Shown here in pieces: positions 35,468 to 43,668 of a DNA stretch of 64,000 nucleotides. The number at the start of each line of letters is the position of its first letter. The first letter of the stretch is position 1. Origin of the DNA: Natrialbaceae archaeon AArc-T1-2 (lineage in GTDB: Archaea; Halobacteriota; Halobacteria; Halobacteriales; Natrialbaceae); NCBI RefSeq assembly GCF_030273315.1, contig NZ_CP127176.1:1-64000 (forward strand), given 5' to 3'. The position numbers and the translations under genes are program-made. Below the pieces are notes generated by a model. It saw only the letters and a program-made list of their open reading frames with translations, had not been told where the DNA came from and did not search any database.

Positions 35468-35850
35468 TGTGACGTCCAGCGGGACTGTCTCGACCGGCTC
35501 GATGCCACGCGGTCACCGGACGTGGTGCTCGGATGTCTCGAACGAGCAATCGACGAACTGCAGGCGGGAAACGTAGCGGTGGAGCGGACCGTCGAGCGAA
35601 ATCGTGTCTCCAAGCCGCTGGAAGGCTACTCACAGAATACCCAGAACGTGGCGGCCTTGAAACGGGCTCGCGAATAGGATCTTGCCGTCCATCCCAGACA
35701 GGATATCGAGTACGCCGTCGTCGACAAGAAATACTCACGGGACCGCGTCGCCCTCGCCCCGTAGAGATCGACACCTACGACACATTGTACTACGAGACGC
35801 AGCTGGTCCGAGCTGTCGAGAGCATACTGTCTCCCTTTAACTGGAATTAG
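35468..35850 (+). pseudogene. C-terminal relic of family B DNA polymerase
   Basis: The text DVQRDCLDRLDATRSPD, VAVERTVERNRVSKPLEGYS and QNTQNVAALKRARE matches the thumb/C-terminal end of haloarchaeal family B DNA polymerases. Decay is clear: an in-frame TAG at 35675-35677 where a Gln or similar codon is expected, continuation in frame with DLAVHP, then a frameshift near 35760 into EIDTYDTLYYETQLVRAVES and the final ILSPFNWN. The polymerase and exonuclease domains are absent. The fragment is fused in frame to the preceding gene start. Confidence 0.85.
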
Positions 35851-35914
35851 AACCACATCCGACGCGAATTCAATGGAACACGTGTAGTTGATATCACGGA
35901 CTGGGCCTAACGAA

Positions 35915-36776
35915 CCCCCTCCCCCCTTTTTCGAGTTGTAAACTCGTGACGACGGGGAGGGGGTGAACAGGAAGAGGGGCTGCAGAACAGCCGATTGTGG
36001 CAGATACACGTGATAGAAGACCTGAACATCCATTTCTCTAACTTACAACTAGGAATGCGAAAGTTTATGTTGCGCGTTATCTAACCATATCCGCAATGGG
36101 GACAAAAGAAAGAAATCTTCTAGTCCAGCTAGAAGATTGGAATCTCTGGATATAGAGAATCTCCTCATCTCGCACATGGTCCCAATCGCGAGAACTATCA
36201 GGTTTCATCGCCTCTACGTCCTGTTTTGTGAACTCCATTCTCACTCCATAGGGTCTGGAGTGGTCTGCACCCGGCGACTTACAACTCGAAAAAGGGGGGA
36301 GGGGGTAGAATGTTCGAGTACACCACACGAACTTCACCAACCATTATGTTTGTAAAATGGTATGACTCTCATTTGTGAACTGCTCCTACGAGCGTTGCCC
36401 TTTCGCGACAATTCTGGTGCTTACTACTCGAAAACGGGGGGTGTGGGATACACCGTTTCACCCTAAGCATCATTCGCAAAATTCAGCCGATATAGATCTG
36501 CTTCTATACTCAGTGCGACTCACTGTTACTTACAACTCGAAAATGGGGCGGGTGGGAGAATCGAACCAAGTGTGATGACGCTCCTCGAAGTCTTACAACT
36601 CGAAAACGGGGGGTCTGGGTCATCGAGGGGGTTCGACGATAGAGATTCCTGGTGATCCCTTACAACTCGACAACGGAGGGTGTTAGATGCCGAAGACGGT
36701 ATCTGACTCGTTTCGGGAATACACGGCTGTAGTTGTTAGATAGCCTGTTTTCACCCGGTTACAACTCCACAAGGGT
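35915..36776. repeat. Origin recognition boxes, left cluster (7 copies)
   Basis: The repeat TTAC(A/T)(A/G)CTCGAAAA plus a run of G occurs at 35915-35941 (minus strand), then on the plus strand at 36279-36305, 36421-36443, 36530-36554, 36593-36614, 36660-36682, and degenerate at 36759-36776. The G-run next to a short conserved block matches the layout of archaeal origin recognition boxes bound by Orc1/Cdc6. The first copy is inverted relative to the others, giving a convergent arrangement typical of archaeal origins. Confidence 0.87.
36077..36238 (-). CDS. Possible 53-aa small protein within the origin
   Basis: Minus-strand ATG frame starting MEFTKQDVEAMKPDSSRDWD, ending FVPIADMVR. It is acidic, with plausible codon use, but no family is recognised and it lies entirely between origin boxes. 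It could be a chance frame. Confidence 0.25.
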   Translation of the reverse strand: MEFTKQDVEAMKPDSSRDWDHVRDEEILYIQRFQSSSWTRRFLSFVPIADMVR

Positions 36777-36782
36777 CCACAT

Positions 36783-36790
36783 TTTTATAC
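36783..36790 (+). promoter_or_regulatory. TATA-like box of orc1/cdc6
   Basis: TTTTTATAC about 25 bases before the ATG at 36813, consistent with a leaderless transcript. It lies directly after the last origin box, so Orc1/Cdc6 binding could repress its own promoter. Confidence 0.6.
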
Positions 36791-36812
36791 CCAGAGTTCG
36801 AGGGGGTTCATA

Positions 36813-38297
36813 ATGGGACGAAAGGGACGTAGAGCAGGTTCGAATCATCCAGAAGGTGAAAAGGATCGCAAATCCTCCTCTGCTGCTCCTGATAATCCCG
36901 AGTCGATGGGTGAGGAGATAGATACGTCACAGTCGACGTTTGAGGATGGCTCGGAACTCGCCAATTCTTCTCAAGAGGCAACAAACGGTGGTGGCATCTC
37001 AATCCGGGATCGACTACAAACTGAGTCGTCTGGGGGGGTCTTTGCGAACAAAGACCTCGTTCGGTCAGATACCATCATCGACGAGGATCGTATCGTCGGT
37101 CGTGATGACCAACTGGGCCGTGTCGTCGACAATCTGAAACCTGTGCTCCAGAACGAAGGCATCCCAGATATGCTTCTGAGTGGTCCCTCTGGAACTGGGA
37201 AGTCGCTCATCATTCATGCAGTCTGCAAACAGATCGTCGAACTGTGTGAATCCCAAGGCAAGACCTTCGGGGTCATTTCAATCAACTGCGAGGGGCCGAA
37301 GACTGCAGATCGGGCTGTCTATCGGTTAGTTAAAGCTGCTGCCGACGACCTCGGCGTTGATCCTGGTGTTCCCCAAACCGGAGTCTCAACAGATCAGAAG
37401 CTGGAGCGACTGTACGAACTGATGCGCGAGTACTATGACGGTGTCATCTTCATTCTCGATGAAATCGATATGCTCGAGGGACCGTATCAGGAAGCAGAGT
37501 ACAATTCTCTCATCTACCAGCTTTCACGGGCTCGAAAACTCGCCGATTTTGATGGGCCGATCTCACTCACAACTATCACGAATTACGCCGATTTCATGAA
37601 GGACCTCAACAGCCGCGCACAGAGTTCTTACAACCCTGACGATATCTTCTTCGACGATTACGATGCGAACCAACTCCGTAGTATTCTCCACAACCGACGA
37701 GACGCCTTCAAGCCAGACTCACTCACAGATGACGTCGTTCCGCTTGTTGCTGCGTTCGGATCCCAAACGCATGGAGATGCACGGAAAGCAATTGATCTCC
37801 TCAGATGGGCTGGCGAATTAGCCGAGCGGCGTGGAGCTGACACTGTTACCGAGACTGATGTCCGTGAAGCCCAGGAGAAATACACCGAAAATCGCAAACT
37901 ACGCCATATCAGCGGGATATCCACTCAAAAGAAACTCTCCATCTACGCTGTGGCGGCTACTGCCCACTACGCAAGAGAACATCCTGAGTGGATACCTGCT
38001 GGACCTACGTTCAAGACGTACCAATTCATTGCTGATACGATGGATTCGGATCAGTACAGTCGCGAGACGTTCGTAAATCACGTCACAGAGCAGAGTACGT
38101 ACGGGGTATTGGACTCCGAGCGTCGAGGCAAGGGGCGAGGCAGAGGAGTGCATATGTATTTCTCCCTCTCCGAGGACCCGGAAACGATTATGGAGACGAT
38201 TCGTGAGGATTCCCGGTTCGAAGATCTAGCTCACGAAGAGGCGACTATCAGCGCGGTTGTCCGCGAACGGCTGAAGCAGTTCCGGAGCAAGAACTAA
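36813..38297 (+). CDS. orc1/cdc6: Orc1/Cdc6 replication initiator, 494 aa
   Basis: AAA+ origin-binding protein that loads the MCM helicase. A disordered, charged N-terminal extension (about 75 residues) precedes the AAA+ domain. Walker A SGPSGTGKS is near residue 123-131, Walker B VIFILDEIDML near 210-220, and sensor 1 TTITNYADF near 250. The arginine-bearing sensor 2 region is GDARKAIDLLR near 320. The C-terminal ~120 residues are the winged-helix DNA-binding domain. All key residues appear intact, in contrast to the relic at 31804. Origin boxes flank the gene on both sides, so it almost certainly acts on this origin and defines the replicon. The start is the first ATG after a TATA-like box. 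Confidence 0.95.
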   Translation: MGRKGRRAGSNHPEGEKDRKSSSAAPDNPESMGEEIDTSQSTFEDGSELANSSQEATNGGGISIRDRLQTESSGGVFANKDLVRSDTIIDEDRIVGRDDQLGRVVDNLKPVLQNEGIPDMLLSGPSGTGKSLIIHAVCKQIVELCESQGKTFGVISINCEGPKTADRAVYRLVKAAADDLGVDPGVPQTGVSTDQKLERLYELMREYYDGVIFILDEIDMLEGPYQEAEYNSLIYQLSRARKLADFDGPISLTTITNYADFMKDLNSRAQSSYNPDDIFFDDYDANQLRSILHNRRDAFKPDSLTDDVVPLVAAFGSQTHGDARKAIDLLRWAGELAERRGADTVTETDVREAQEKYTENRKLRHISGISTQKKLSIYAVAATAHYAREHPEWIPAGPTFKTYQFIADTMDSDQYSRETFVNHVTEQSTYGVLDSERRGKGRGRGVHMYFSLSEDPETIMETIREDSRFEDLAHEEATISAVVRERLKQFRSKN

Positions 38298-38320
38298 TCT
38301 CGCTCAGATTCTCCCCGCAC

Positions 38321-38518
38321 TTACTACTCGAAAACGGGGGGTGTTCGCGGCCCGGGTGATGGTTACAGCTCGAAAATGGGGGGTGTCATTTGTCGGGGTG
38401 TCTCGTTACTACTCGAAAACGGGGGGGGGGTGGGTGACCTTAGAGATACGACGTTGTATAGCATGTTGATGTGCTGTCTCCTCTCCCTCTCCGATTTACA
38501 GCTCGAAAATGGGGGGTG
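38321..38518 (+). repeat. Origin recognition boxes, right cluster (4 copies)
   Basis: TTACTACTCGAAAA or TTACAGCTCGAAAA plus a G-run at 38321-38343, 38363-38385, 38406-38432 and 38496-38518, all on the plus strand. They have the same orientation as most of the left cluster. The third copy has an extended G-run of about ten. Confidence 0.88.
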
Positions 38519-38636
38519 GATCCCACGATTTTAATCGTCGTCGGTCTCCTCGATGAGGACGTCGTGGAGAAACCTCCTACCGTTCGGGGACTTCTGGTGT
38601 TAAGAGCTTCTCAATCACGGCACCCCTGGTGGTAGA

Positions 38637-38693
38637 CCATTCACACTGAGGGGTGTCGGTAAACCGATCCCATTCACACTCTGGGGGGTGTCG
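38637..38693 (+). repeat. Pair of CCATTCACACT...GGGGTGTCG repeats
   Basis: Two near-identical units at 38637-38658 and 38670-38693, 33 bp apart start to start (about three helical turns). Each has a conserved CCATTCACACT followed by a short G-run and TGTCG. They may be a second class of origin box or a regulatory site for the minus-strand gene ending at 38749. Confidence 0.65.
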
Positions 38694-38748
38694 TCTGCTG
38701 AGGGTTCAATGGTGCTGAAACAAACCTTCGGCTCTGGTTCAATCTCGT

Positions 38749-39072
38749 CTACTCGTCGGGACTGACGGGGCCTTTATATTGAGATCGGATTTTTTCTCCG
38801 TCTCGCCACTGCCAGTAGTAGTAGCGATTGTCGTTGATCTCCTTGATTGTGATCGTCGCCTTCGAAGGAACGTCATCGGGTAGGTCCTCTGGTCGGTCTT
38901 CGACCTCCTCATCCTCTTCTTTTTCAGCTAGTCGTGCTTCTCGCTCGCGATGTTCGGCAAGCTCCTCGGCGAATCGAGCGATTTGCCGAAGCACCTCTGG
39001 AGATTGTTCCTCGAGCTTCGAAGCGATGTCAGGTGGGACTTCGCGAGGTGGGTCTGGTGGAGAGTATGACAT
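38749..39072 (-). CDS. Small charged plasmid protein, 107 aa
   Basis: Unknown function. A long charged helix (EEQSPEVLRQIARFAEELAE onward, about residues 20-60) precedes a short beta-rich end (ATITIKEINDNRYYYWQWRD). It looks like the haloarchaeal DUF6788-type proteins in which a C-terminal NRYYYWQWRDG-like motif is typical (from memory). A dispersed palindrome (39087-39128) lies 15 bp upstream of its ATG and could act as its operator. It is transcribed toward the origin. Confidence 0.72.
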   Translation of the reverse strand: MSYSPPDPPREVPPDIASKLEEQSPEVLRQIARFAEELAEHREREARLAEKEEDEEVEDRPEDLPDDVPSKATITIKEINDNRYYYWQWRDGEKIRSQYKGPVSPDE

Positions 39073-39086
39073 GGGTCACGGCTCTG

Positions 39087-39128
39087 TTAACCAACGTTGT
39101 TGGCCAATATCTTAGAACTGTTGGTTAA
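39087..39128. repeat. Dispersed palindrome, copy 3
   Basis: TTAACCAACG at 39087-39096 (one mismatch) and TGTTGGTTAA at 39119-39128, with a 22-bp spacer that itself contains TTGTTGGCCAA. It lies between two minus-strand genes, close to the start of the 107-aa gene. Confidence 0.82.
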
Positions 39129-39137
39129 ATTTCTCGT

Positions 39138-39677
39138 CTACTGGATCGAGAACTCCTCGATAACCGCTGCCGTAGCTTCGAGTTCTCGTCGTCGCTCCTC
39201 TCGTTTTTCGATCTCTTGGTCCAACTCATAAATTTCTGCTGCAAGTTGTTTGACCATGTCCATCGTCTCCGGGAGACGGCCATCGGTGCGAGGGACGTTC
39301 CCATTCCGAATTTCGAGATCGGCTCGCCGTAGATGTTTACACCCACCGCTTGGATCCCGCTTCGTGAAATCTGGACACGTACACGTCTTACTCGCGACAT
39401 CGATCTCGTAGATGTTTCCTGACTCCGATTGCACCTCATAGACTCCTCCCTTCTGCAGCAACGAGACGTCCATCTCTTCGGTTCGAGCTCGTTTACTGCG
39501 GGGCTCGAGTTCCTCCTGACACGGGTCTTCGCCAATAGTGGGTTGCTGGAGAGCTTCAGCAGATGTCGAAGCTGCAGGAGTCGATGCTATAATTCCACCA
39601 TCTGTTGAATACACTCGCTCATCGTGTTCTGTTTCGCCTTCGTTCTGTGTTTCGACGATGTCAGTTCGTTCGGTCAT
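39138..39677 (-). CDS. SWIM zinc-finger protein, 179 aa
   Basis: The SWIM motif (CxCx(n)CxH) reads CTCPDFTKRDPSGGCKH at about residues 97-113, preceded by VYEVQSESGNIYEIDVASKT, the usual beta-strand lead-in. The N-terminal ~70 residues are disordered. The C-terminal part is a coiled coil (MVKQLAAEIYELDQEIEKRE). SWIM domains bind DNA or proteins and occur in recombination factors and transposases. On haloarchaeal plasmids such proteins are common, but their function is unknown. Confidence 0.83.
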   Translation of the reverse strand: MTERTDIVETQNEGETEHDERVYSTDGGIIASTPAASTSAEALQQPTIGEDPCQEELEPRSKRARTEEMDVSLLQKGGVYEVQSESGNIYEIDVASKTCTCPDFTKRDPSGGCKHLRRADLEIRNGNVPRTDGRLPETMDMVKQLAAEIYELDQEIEKREERRRELEATAAVIEEFSIQ

Positions 39678-39808
39678 GATTTCGGCTGAATCGACGTGAC
39701 GAGTTCGCGCACGCCGTCGCCCTTCGACGGCGTGAAAAATCGTTTATATCGCACTTGGAACTCAATTAGCTCTGACTGTGAGTACTGCACCAGAGGTTGT
39801 CGGAATCG

Positions 39809-40735
39809 TCACTCCTCGAGTGACCCAATTATTTCTCGAGCGGTGGAACTGATTCGACCGAGGCGCTCTTGAATTGCTTCCGGGTCTTCGCCCTGCCACG
39901 CAGCGAGATAGAACGCAGATCCGCTCGTGTCGAGTCCGAAATACTGACCGACGATGTACGCGACGGCTTCTGCTTCGACCTCCCGCTTTGCCCGTTCGGG
40001 TTCATCCTCGATATCGAAGTGGAGCAACGCGTGGGCATACTCGTGAACCAATGTGACTGCAAGATCTGCTAGATTCGCTCGGGCTTTCGCCTCGACGACT
40101 GGCTGGAGGTCGTGCAGGCTCCGGTACTTACAGATCCCCTTCGCGTCGCCATGATCCCATTCGTCAGCATCGACGATGCGTACCTTCACACCGAGTTCAT
40201 CAGCTGCCCCTTTGAGCGCTAGCACCAAGTCGTCGGCGTCGCCCATCGCTGCAGTCTCCAGTTCGGGAAGCGGCTCTCCTTCCGTTTGGGACACGTCGAA
40301 GACTGGCGCTGGTTTGAACCCGACGAGTCCTTTCGACCATTCATCCGGCGACGTCTCGTTGTACTCACAGCCGATTTTCTCGTGGTAGCTGGGAGAATTC
40401 TCACACTCGGGACATCGCTTGGTGATGATCGGAGCCCAGATCCAGATGGCCTGTTCGCCTTCCTGGACATGCCGATCGAAGTCGTTTCGCCACGTGTTGT
40501 AGCCAGCAACCTTCGTTGCCTCTGGATACTGCAGTTTGATGAGGAGCGTATTTCGGTGCGAATAGTCGTGGAAGCGACTCTGGATGTCTAACCACTCCTG
40601 AAACTCCTCACTTGCTTGTGCATCGTCGACGCGGTCGACGAGGTCGTCGATCCACTTTTCGATGGTACTGTGCATCTCGTCGTGTCGGGTGTCGGTCTCC
40701 TCGAACGAGACCGATGAATCACTACTCGTAGCCAT
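39809..40735 (-). CDS. ArdC-like antirestriction protein with zincin domain, 308 aa
   Basis: The N-terminal region resembles the ArdC ssDNA-binding domain: FHDYSHRNTLLIKLQYPEAT, VAGYNTWRNDFDRHVQEGE and AIWIWAPI. A CPEC ... zinc knuckle interrupts it near residue 107-125. The C-terminal half has the metalloprotease motif VHEYAHALLHF (HExxH near residue 228) with EAEAVAYIV as the third ligand region, as in ImmA/IrrE-like zincins. ArdC proteins of conjugative plasmids protect incoming DNA from restriction. Its presence suggests the replicon is or was transferred between cells, although no conjugation genes are in the window. Confidence 0.85.
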   Translation of the reverse strand: MATSSDSSVSFEETDTRHDEMHSTIEKWIDDLVDRVDDAQASEEFQEWLDIQSRFHDYSHRNTLLIKLQYPEATKVAGYNTWRNDFDRHVQEGEQAIWIWAPIITKRCPECENSPSYHEKIGCEYNETSPDEWSKGLVGFKPAPVFDVSQTEGEPLPELETAAMGDADDLVLALKGAADELGVKVRIVDADEWDHGDAKGICKYRSLHDLQPVVEAKARANLADLAVTLVHEYAHALLHFDIEDEPERAKREVEAEAVAYIVGQYFGLDTSGSAFYLAAWQGEDPEAIQERLGRISSTAREIIGSLEE

Positions 40736-40820
40736 GGTTTTCAGGACTTGAATTATCGCAACTGCGCCGATTCAGAACGCGCCGCACCCTTCGGGGCGCA
40801 CAAAAAACTCGCGTCGGCAG

Positions 40821-41168
40821 TCACCGGAGGGCTGCTTTCTCGTCAGCGAAGCCGACCGCGACGAGGTAGTCGAGGAACTCATCGAACTGTTTCACGTCGC
40901 TGGGCGTGTCCCTCGCCAGATGTCGCACCCATTCGATAGCCCACCGGAACGCAGGGTCGGTCCCGCCCTTCCCGTGGATGTACCACCACCGAGCCGCTTT
41001 CAGCACGACCAGCGGATTCGTTGGTGGGTGCTCACCGGCGAGTCCACGGGTGATGGACTCGATTTCGTCGGGGACGTCGCTGGGATTAACCTCGCCTGAT
41101 TGCGTGTTGTCGATATCGACCGGGATGTCGTCTATCGAGACGTTATCGGCTCTCTGTTGTTGACTCAC
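40821..41168 (-). CDS. Hypothetical plasmid protein, 115 aa
   Basis: Unknown. Acidic N-terminal ~45 residues, then a helical domain with several Trp residues (NPLVVLKAARWWYIHGKGGT, FRWAIEWVRHLA). No catalytic motif, signal peptide or membrane helix. It lies 85 bp upstream of the ArdC-like gene on the same strand and may be co-transcribed with it. Confidence 0.65.
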   Translation of the reverse strand: MSQQQRADNVSIDDIPVDIDNTQSGEVNPSDVPDEIESITRGLAGEHPPTNPLVVLKAARWWYIHGKGGTDPAFRWAIEWVRHLARDTPSDVKQFDEFLDYLVAVGFADEKAALR

Positions 41169-41379
41169 TGGAAGTCACCTCTGAGTGAGGGCTTTCGGAG
41201 GAGCCCTCGCCCTCTCCGAGGGTTCGAAAAACAGAACGTTGTGTTACGCCGGCGGGGAGTGGACATTATGCTCGTCGATGACGAAGCGGAGGGCGTGTGA
41301 GAAGATCGATTAGCTGCATCTGATGGCTTCCTATTCACAAGGCGGAACGTATTTTCCCGTAACGGTGGATCGGTGGTGT

Positions 41380-41805
41380 ATGGAGATAGGGTTGGTGAGC
41401 TGTACGAAGGCGAAGGAGGACTCGGCGTCGACGCCGAGGGAACTCTACGAACCCTCCGCGCTGTTCCGGAAGGCCCGGCGTTACGTTGAGGAGAACCACG
41501 ATGTGTGGTACGTGCTTTCGGCGAAGTACAACGTTCTTGATCCAGACGGCTCGCCGATCGAGCCCTACGACGAGACGCTGAACAACGCTGGCGTCGAAGA
41601 GCGACGAGAGTGGAGCCGAGCCATCGTCGGACAGCTACGGGAGCGCGACCTGCTCGCGGAGGGGAACACTCTCGTCATTCACGCTGGGAAGGCGTACTAC
41701 GAGGAACTCCTGCCGCTGCTCCACGAGGAGCCCGTCGACGTCGAGATTCCAACCGAGGGACTACGGATGGGCGAGACGCTGTCATGGTACAATGAACGAA
41801 TCTAG
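41380..41805 (+). CDS. DUF6884/YaaA-like protein, 141 aa
   Basis: The N-terminus MEIGLVSCTKAKEDSASTPR, then LYEPSALFRKARRYVEENH, VWYVLSAKYNVLDPD and IEPYDETLNN, match the small DUF6884 family related to YaaA. The SCTK and SAKYNVL motifs are the hallmark. The start is the ATG at 41380, at the beginning of the conserved domain; an upstream in-frame start adds 19 unconserved residues. YaaA-fold proteins bind DNA and some relatives are fused to DNA-base transglycosylases. Its stop lies 14 bp inside the next gene, so the two are translationally coupled. A nucleic-acid-related role is inferred. Confidence 0.78.
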   Translation: MEIGLVSCTKAKEDSASTPRELYEPSALFRKARRYVEENHDVWYVLSAKYNVLDPDGSPIEPYDETLNNAGVEERREWSRAIVGQLRERDLLAEGNTLVIHAGKAYYEELLPLLHEEPVDVEIPTEGLRMGETLSWYNERI

Positions 41806-42655
41806 GTTCTACGCCGCAGATTGGCTCGGAGTAGTGTGGTCAAATTGGGGGACTCTCGATCCCGGCGGCGACCACCTATCCACGTTCTCCACTGACGAGG
41901 GGCTCTACCGCGTTCGCCACCCCGCCCGCCCCGGTCTGGAGTATATCGGCGAGACTGGGCGCAGCCTCCGTGGTCGAGTCCGTGCGCTCGCCCACGGGGC
42001 GTTCGCCGAGGAAATGCCTTATCGCGATCCACACACCGCGGCACCATGTCTCTGGGCTGTCCATCAGGAGGAGGCCGAGAAACTGGAGGTGTCGGTCACG
42101 ACGCCGACGCTCGCTGAGGACAAGCAATCTCGAAAGGCGTTCGAGGACGCGCTAATCGCAGTCTGCCGCCGTGAAATGGGCGAGAGTCCGACGGCGAACT
42201 TCGGCCGGATTATTGACGGCTATCGGCAGTCGACGTACCGCAGCGGCGAGGAACGCGGCGGGCCGCTCGAACCAGGCCAGACGGTGTCTAACACCGAGGA
42301 CGGTGTCGGCCCGCTGGATTGGAGCCGGAGCAGCGACGTGCTCTCGGAGGACTGGATGGGGCTCTTGTGGTCGTCTCCGCGACCGCTAGCAGACGCGGAC
42401 ACGTCGATTCCGACGGATGATGGGCTGTACCGGATCTGGCGCGAGGGCGAGGCACCGCCGCTGGAGTACATCGGGCAGAGTTCGAATCTCAAGTCACGGC
42501 TGTATCGTCACCGGCGAAACCGGCACGAGGCGTTGCTGTTCTCGTACTCGGAACTGGGGGATCACGACGCCCAACACAAGCGCGAAGAGGTTGAGACGGA
42601 GCTTATCGGCGTTCACTGGCTGGAAGTTGGGGAGAGTCCACAAGATCAGTTCTAG
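41792..42655 (+). CDS. Tandem GIY-YIG nuclease-like protein, 287 aa
   Basis: Two GIY-YIG-type modules in one chain. Module 1 has GLYRVRHPARPGLEYIGETG and RSLRGRVRAL (about residues 33-65); module 2 has GLYRIWREGEAPPLEYIGQS and SNLKSRLYRHR (about 210-240). Each is preceded by a matching lead (ADWLGVVWSNWGTL and EDWMGLLWSSPRPL), so the gene arose by internal duplication. The module 1 tail carries an acidic FEDALIAVCRREMG helix, and module 2 has EEVETELIGVHW, each with the Glu expected for metal binding. It overlaps the DUF6884 gene by 14 bp and precedes Hachiman by 95 bp. Probably a DNA nuclease; link to Hachiman unproven. Confidence 0.85.
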   Translation: MNESRFYAADWLGVVWSNWGTLDPGGDHLSTFSTDEGLYRVRHPARPGLEYIGETGRSLRGRVRALAHGAFAEEMPYRDPHTAAPCLWAVHQEEAEKLEVSVTTPTLAEDKQSRKAFEDALIAVCRREMGESPTANFGRIIDGYRQSTYRSGEERGGPLEPGQTVSNTEDGVGPLDWSRSSDVLSEDWMGLLWSSPRPLADADTSIPTDDGLYRIWREGEAPPLEYIGQSSNLKSRLYRHRRNRHEALLFSYSELGDHDAQHKREEVETELIGVHWLEVGESPQDQF

Positions 42656-42750
42656 ATGTCATACCCCTCTACCCTCATAGCCCATGTGTAGTTCTGGAAT
42701 AAGTTTTTGTCCCCGGGGCTGAATCTTCTTGCAACTAAACAGAATCCCAG

Positions 42751-43668
42751 ATGGAGAATGAAATAGGAGTTCCTTGGTCAGAACATACCGTAGTCGAGAA
42801 GTCAGAACTACTGGACAACCTCTCTGATGCTGGTGAATGGCGTGAAGACAAGATTAAGACGTCCTCTTTCATCGTCAGTCCAAGTTACGGAACCCTGGAT
42901 TATGACGGCTTCGTGAGTTTTCTTCGGAACAAATTCATGTTCTTTGCGCTGTCGGAAGAGGAGATTCAGGAGTCCGAACGCCCTCATCTTGAAGCACAGC
43001 AGCTCTCAGATTACAGGGATGATGCTAAGATGGATGGCAAGTGGGGAGAGCTGATTCTATTTACAATGGTTGAAGGTTTCCTTGACATCCCCATGATGTC
43101 GCACAAGCTTGGGTGGAAACAAAACCCGACTGATCAGGTTAAGGGATCTGACGGCCTCTTCTTCGGGGAATACGAAGGATCCCCAACGTTAGGAATTGGT
43201 GAGGCGAAGATGTACACCGATTTGGATGATGGGATTGAGGAAGCTCTTGACAGCACAGATCGATTCCACGGAGAAGATAGCCAACTCCGAAATCAGCACG
43301 AGTTAACGGTTGCTATGGGTAATCCGAGCGATAATCTCTCGAAAGAGAAGATCGAACTGCTCTCATCCCTTTTCACGGGGGAATCCCAAGATTACCAAAT
43401 GCTACACCCCATTTTCGTCGGATATGAGGATGAAGAGCTGGAGGAATTCCAGACAAAGCCGGTCGAGGACGATCAGGAACTAGTAGACCAGCTCCAAGAC
43501 CATGTCGAGGATACTGACTTACTCTCCAAAGTAACCGACTCTCTGGAGGGTGACTACAGTCACCTTCGAAAACACTGGTTGACATTCTTTTTCCTCCCAC
43601 TAGAGGACAAAGATCGATTTGTAGAGAACGTTAAAGCGGCTATCTACCCCTGGACAACGAACCACTAA
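42751..43668 (+). CDS. hamA: Hachiman HamA-like nuclease (DUF1837), 305 aa
   Basis: First gene of a two-gene Hachiman anti-phage system. The PD-(D/E)XK core of the DUF1837 family is visible: GKWGELILF (Glu100), MMSHKLGWKQ, VKGSDGLFFG (Asp134) and LGIGEAKMYTDLDDGIEEAL (Glu151 and Lys153). The C-terminal part is helical and acidic. Its TAA stop overlaps the hamB ATG by one base (TAATG). In characterised systems HamA is an effector nuclease held in check by HamB and released on sensing damaged or foreign DNA. The catalytic set appears complete. Confidence 0.9.
   Translation: MENEIGVPWSEHTVVEKSELLDNLSDAGEWREDKIKTSSFIVSPSYGTLDYDGFVSFLRNKFMFFALSEEEIQESERPHLEAQQLSDYRDDAKMDGKWGELILFTMVEGFLDIPMMSHKLGWKQNPTDQVKGSDGLFFGEYEGSPTLGIGEAKMYTDLDDGIEEALDSTDRFHGEDSQLRNQHELTVAMGNPSDNLSKEKIELLSSLFTGESQDYQMLHPIFVGYEDEELEEFQTKPVEDDQELVDQLQDHVEDTDLLSKVTDSLEGDYSHLRKHWLTFFFLPLEDKDRFVENVKAAIYPWTTNH

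Larger units (their letters stand above)
35851..36812. other. Origin region upstream of orc1/cdc6
   Basis: A 960-bp stretch without a confident gene, filled with origin boxes (see the repeat entries). AT-rich pockets, for example near 36050-36080 and 36335-36375, could serve as the unwinding element. A 53-codon minus-strand frame lies inside (36077-36238). I interpret the whole stretch as the left half of a replication origin. Confidence 0.75.
38298..38748. other. Origin region downstream of orc1/cdc6
   Basis: About 450 bp with no supported gene. It carries four origin boxes and a further G-rich repeat pair, described separately. It forms the right half of the origin. Confidence 0.7.

Noticed and set aside
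36077-36575. Several plus-strand frames in the origin region
   Set aside because: They run through the G-run origin boxes, have no acidic bias and lack promoters; only one minus-strand frame is kept, with low confidence.
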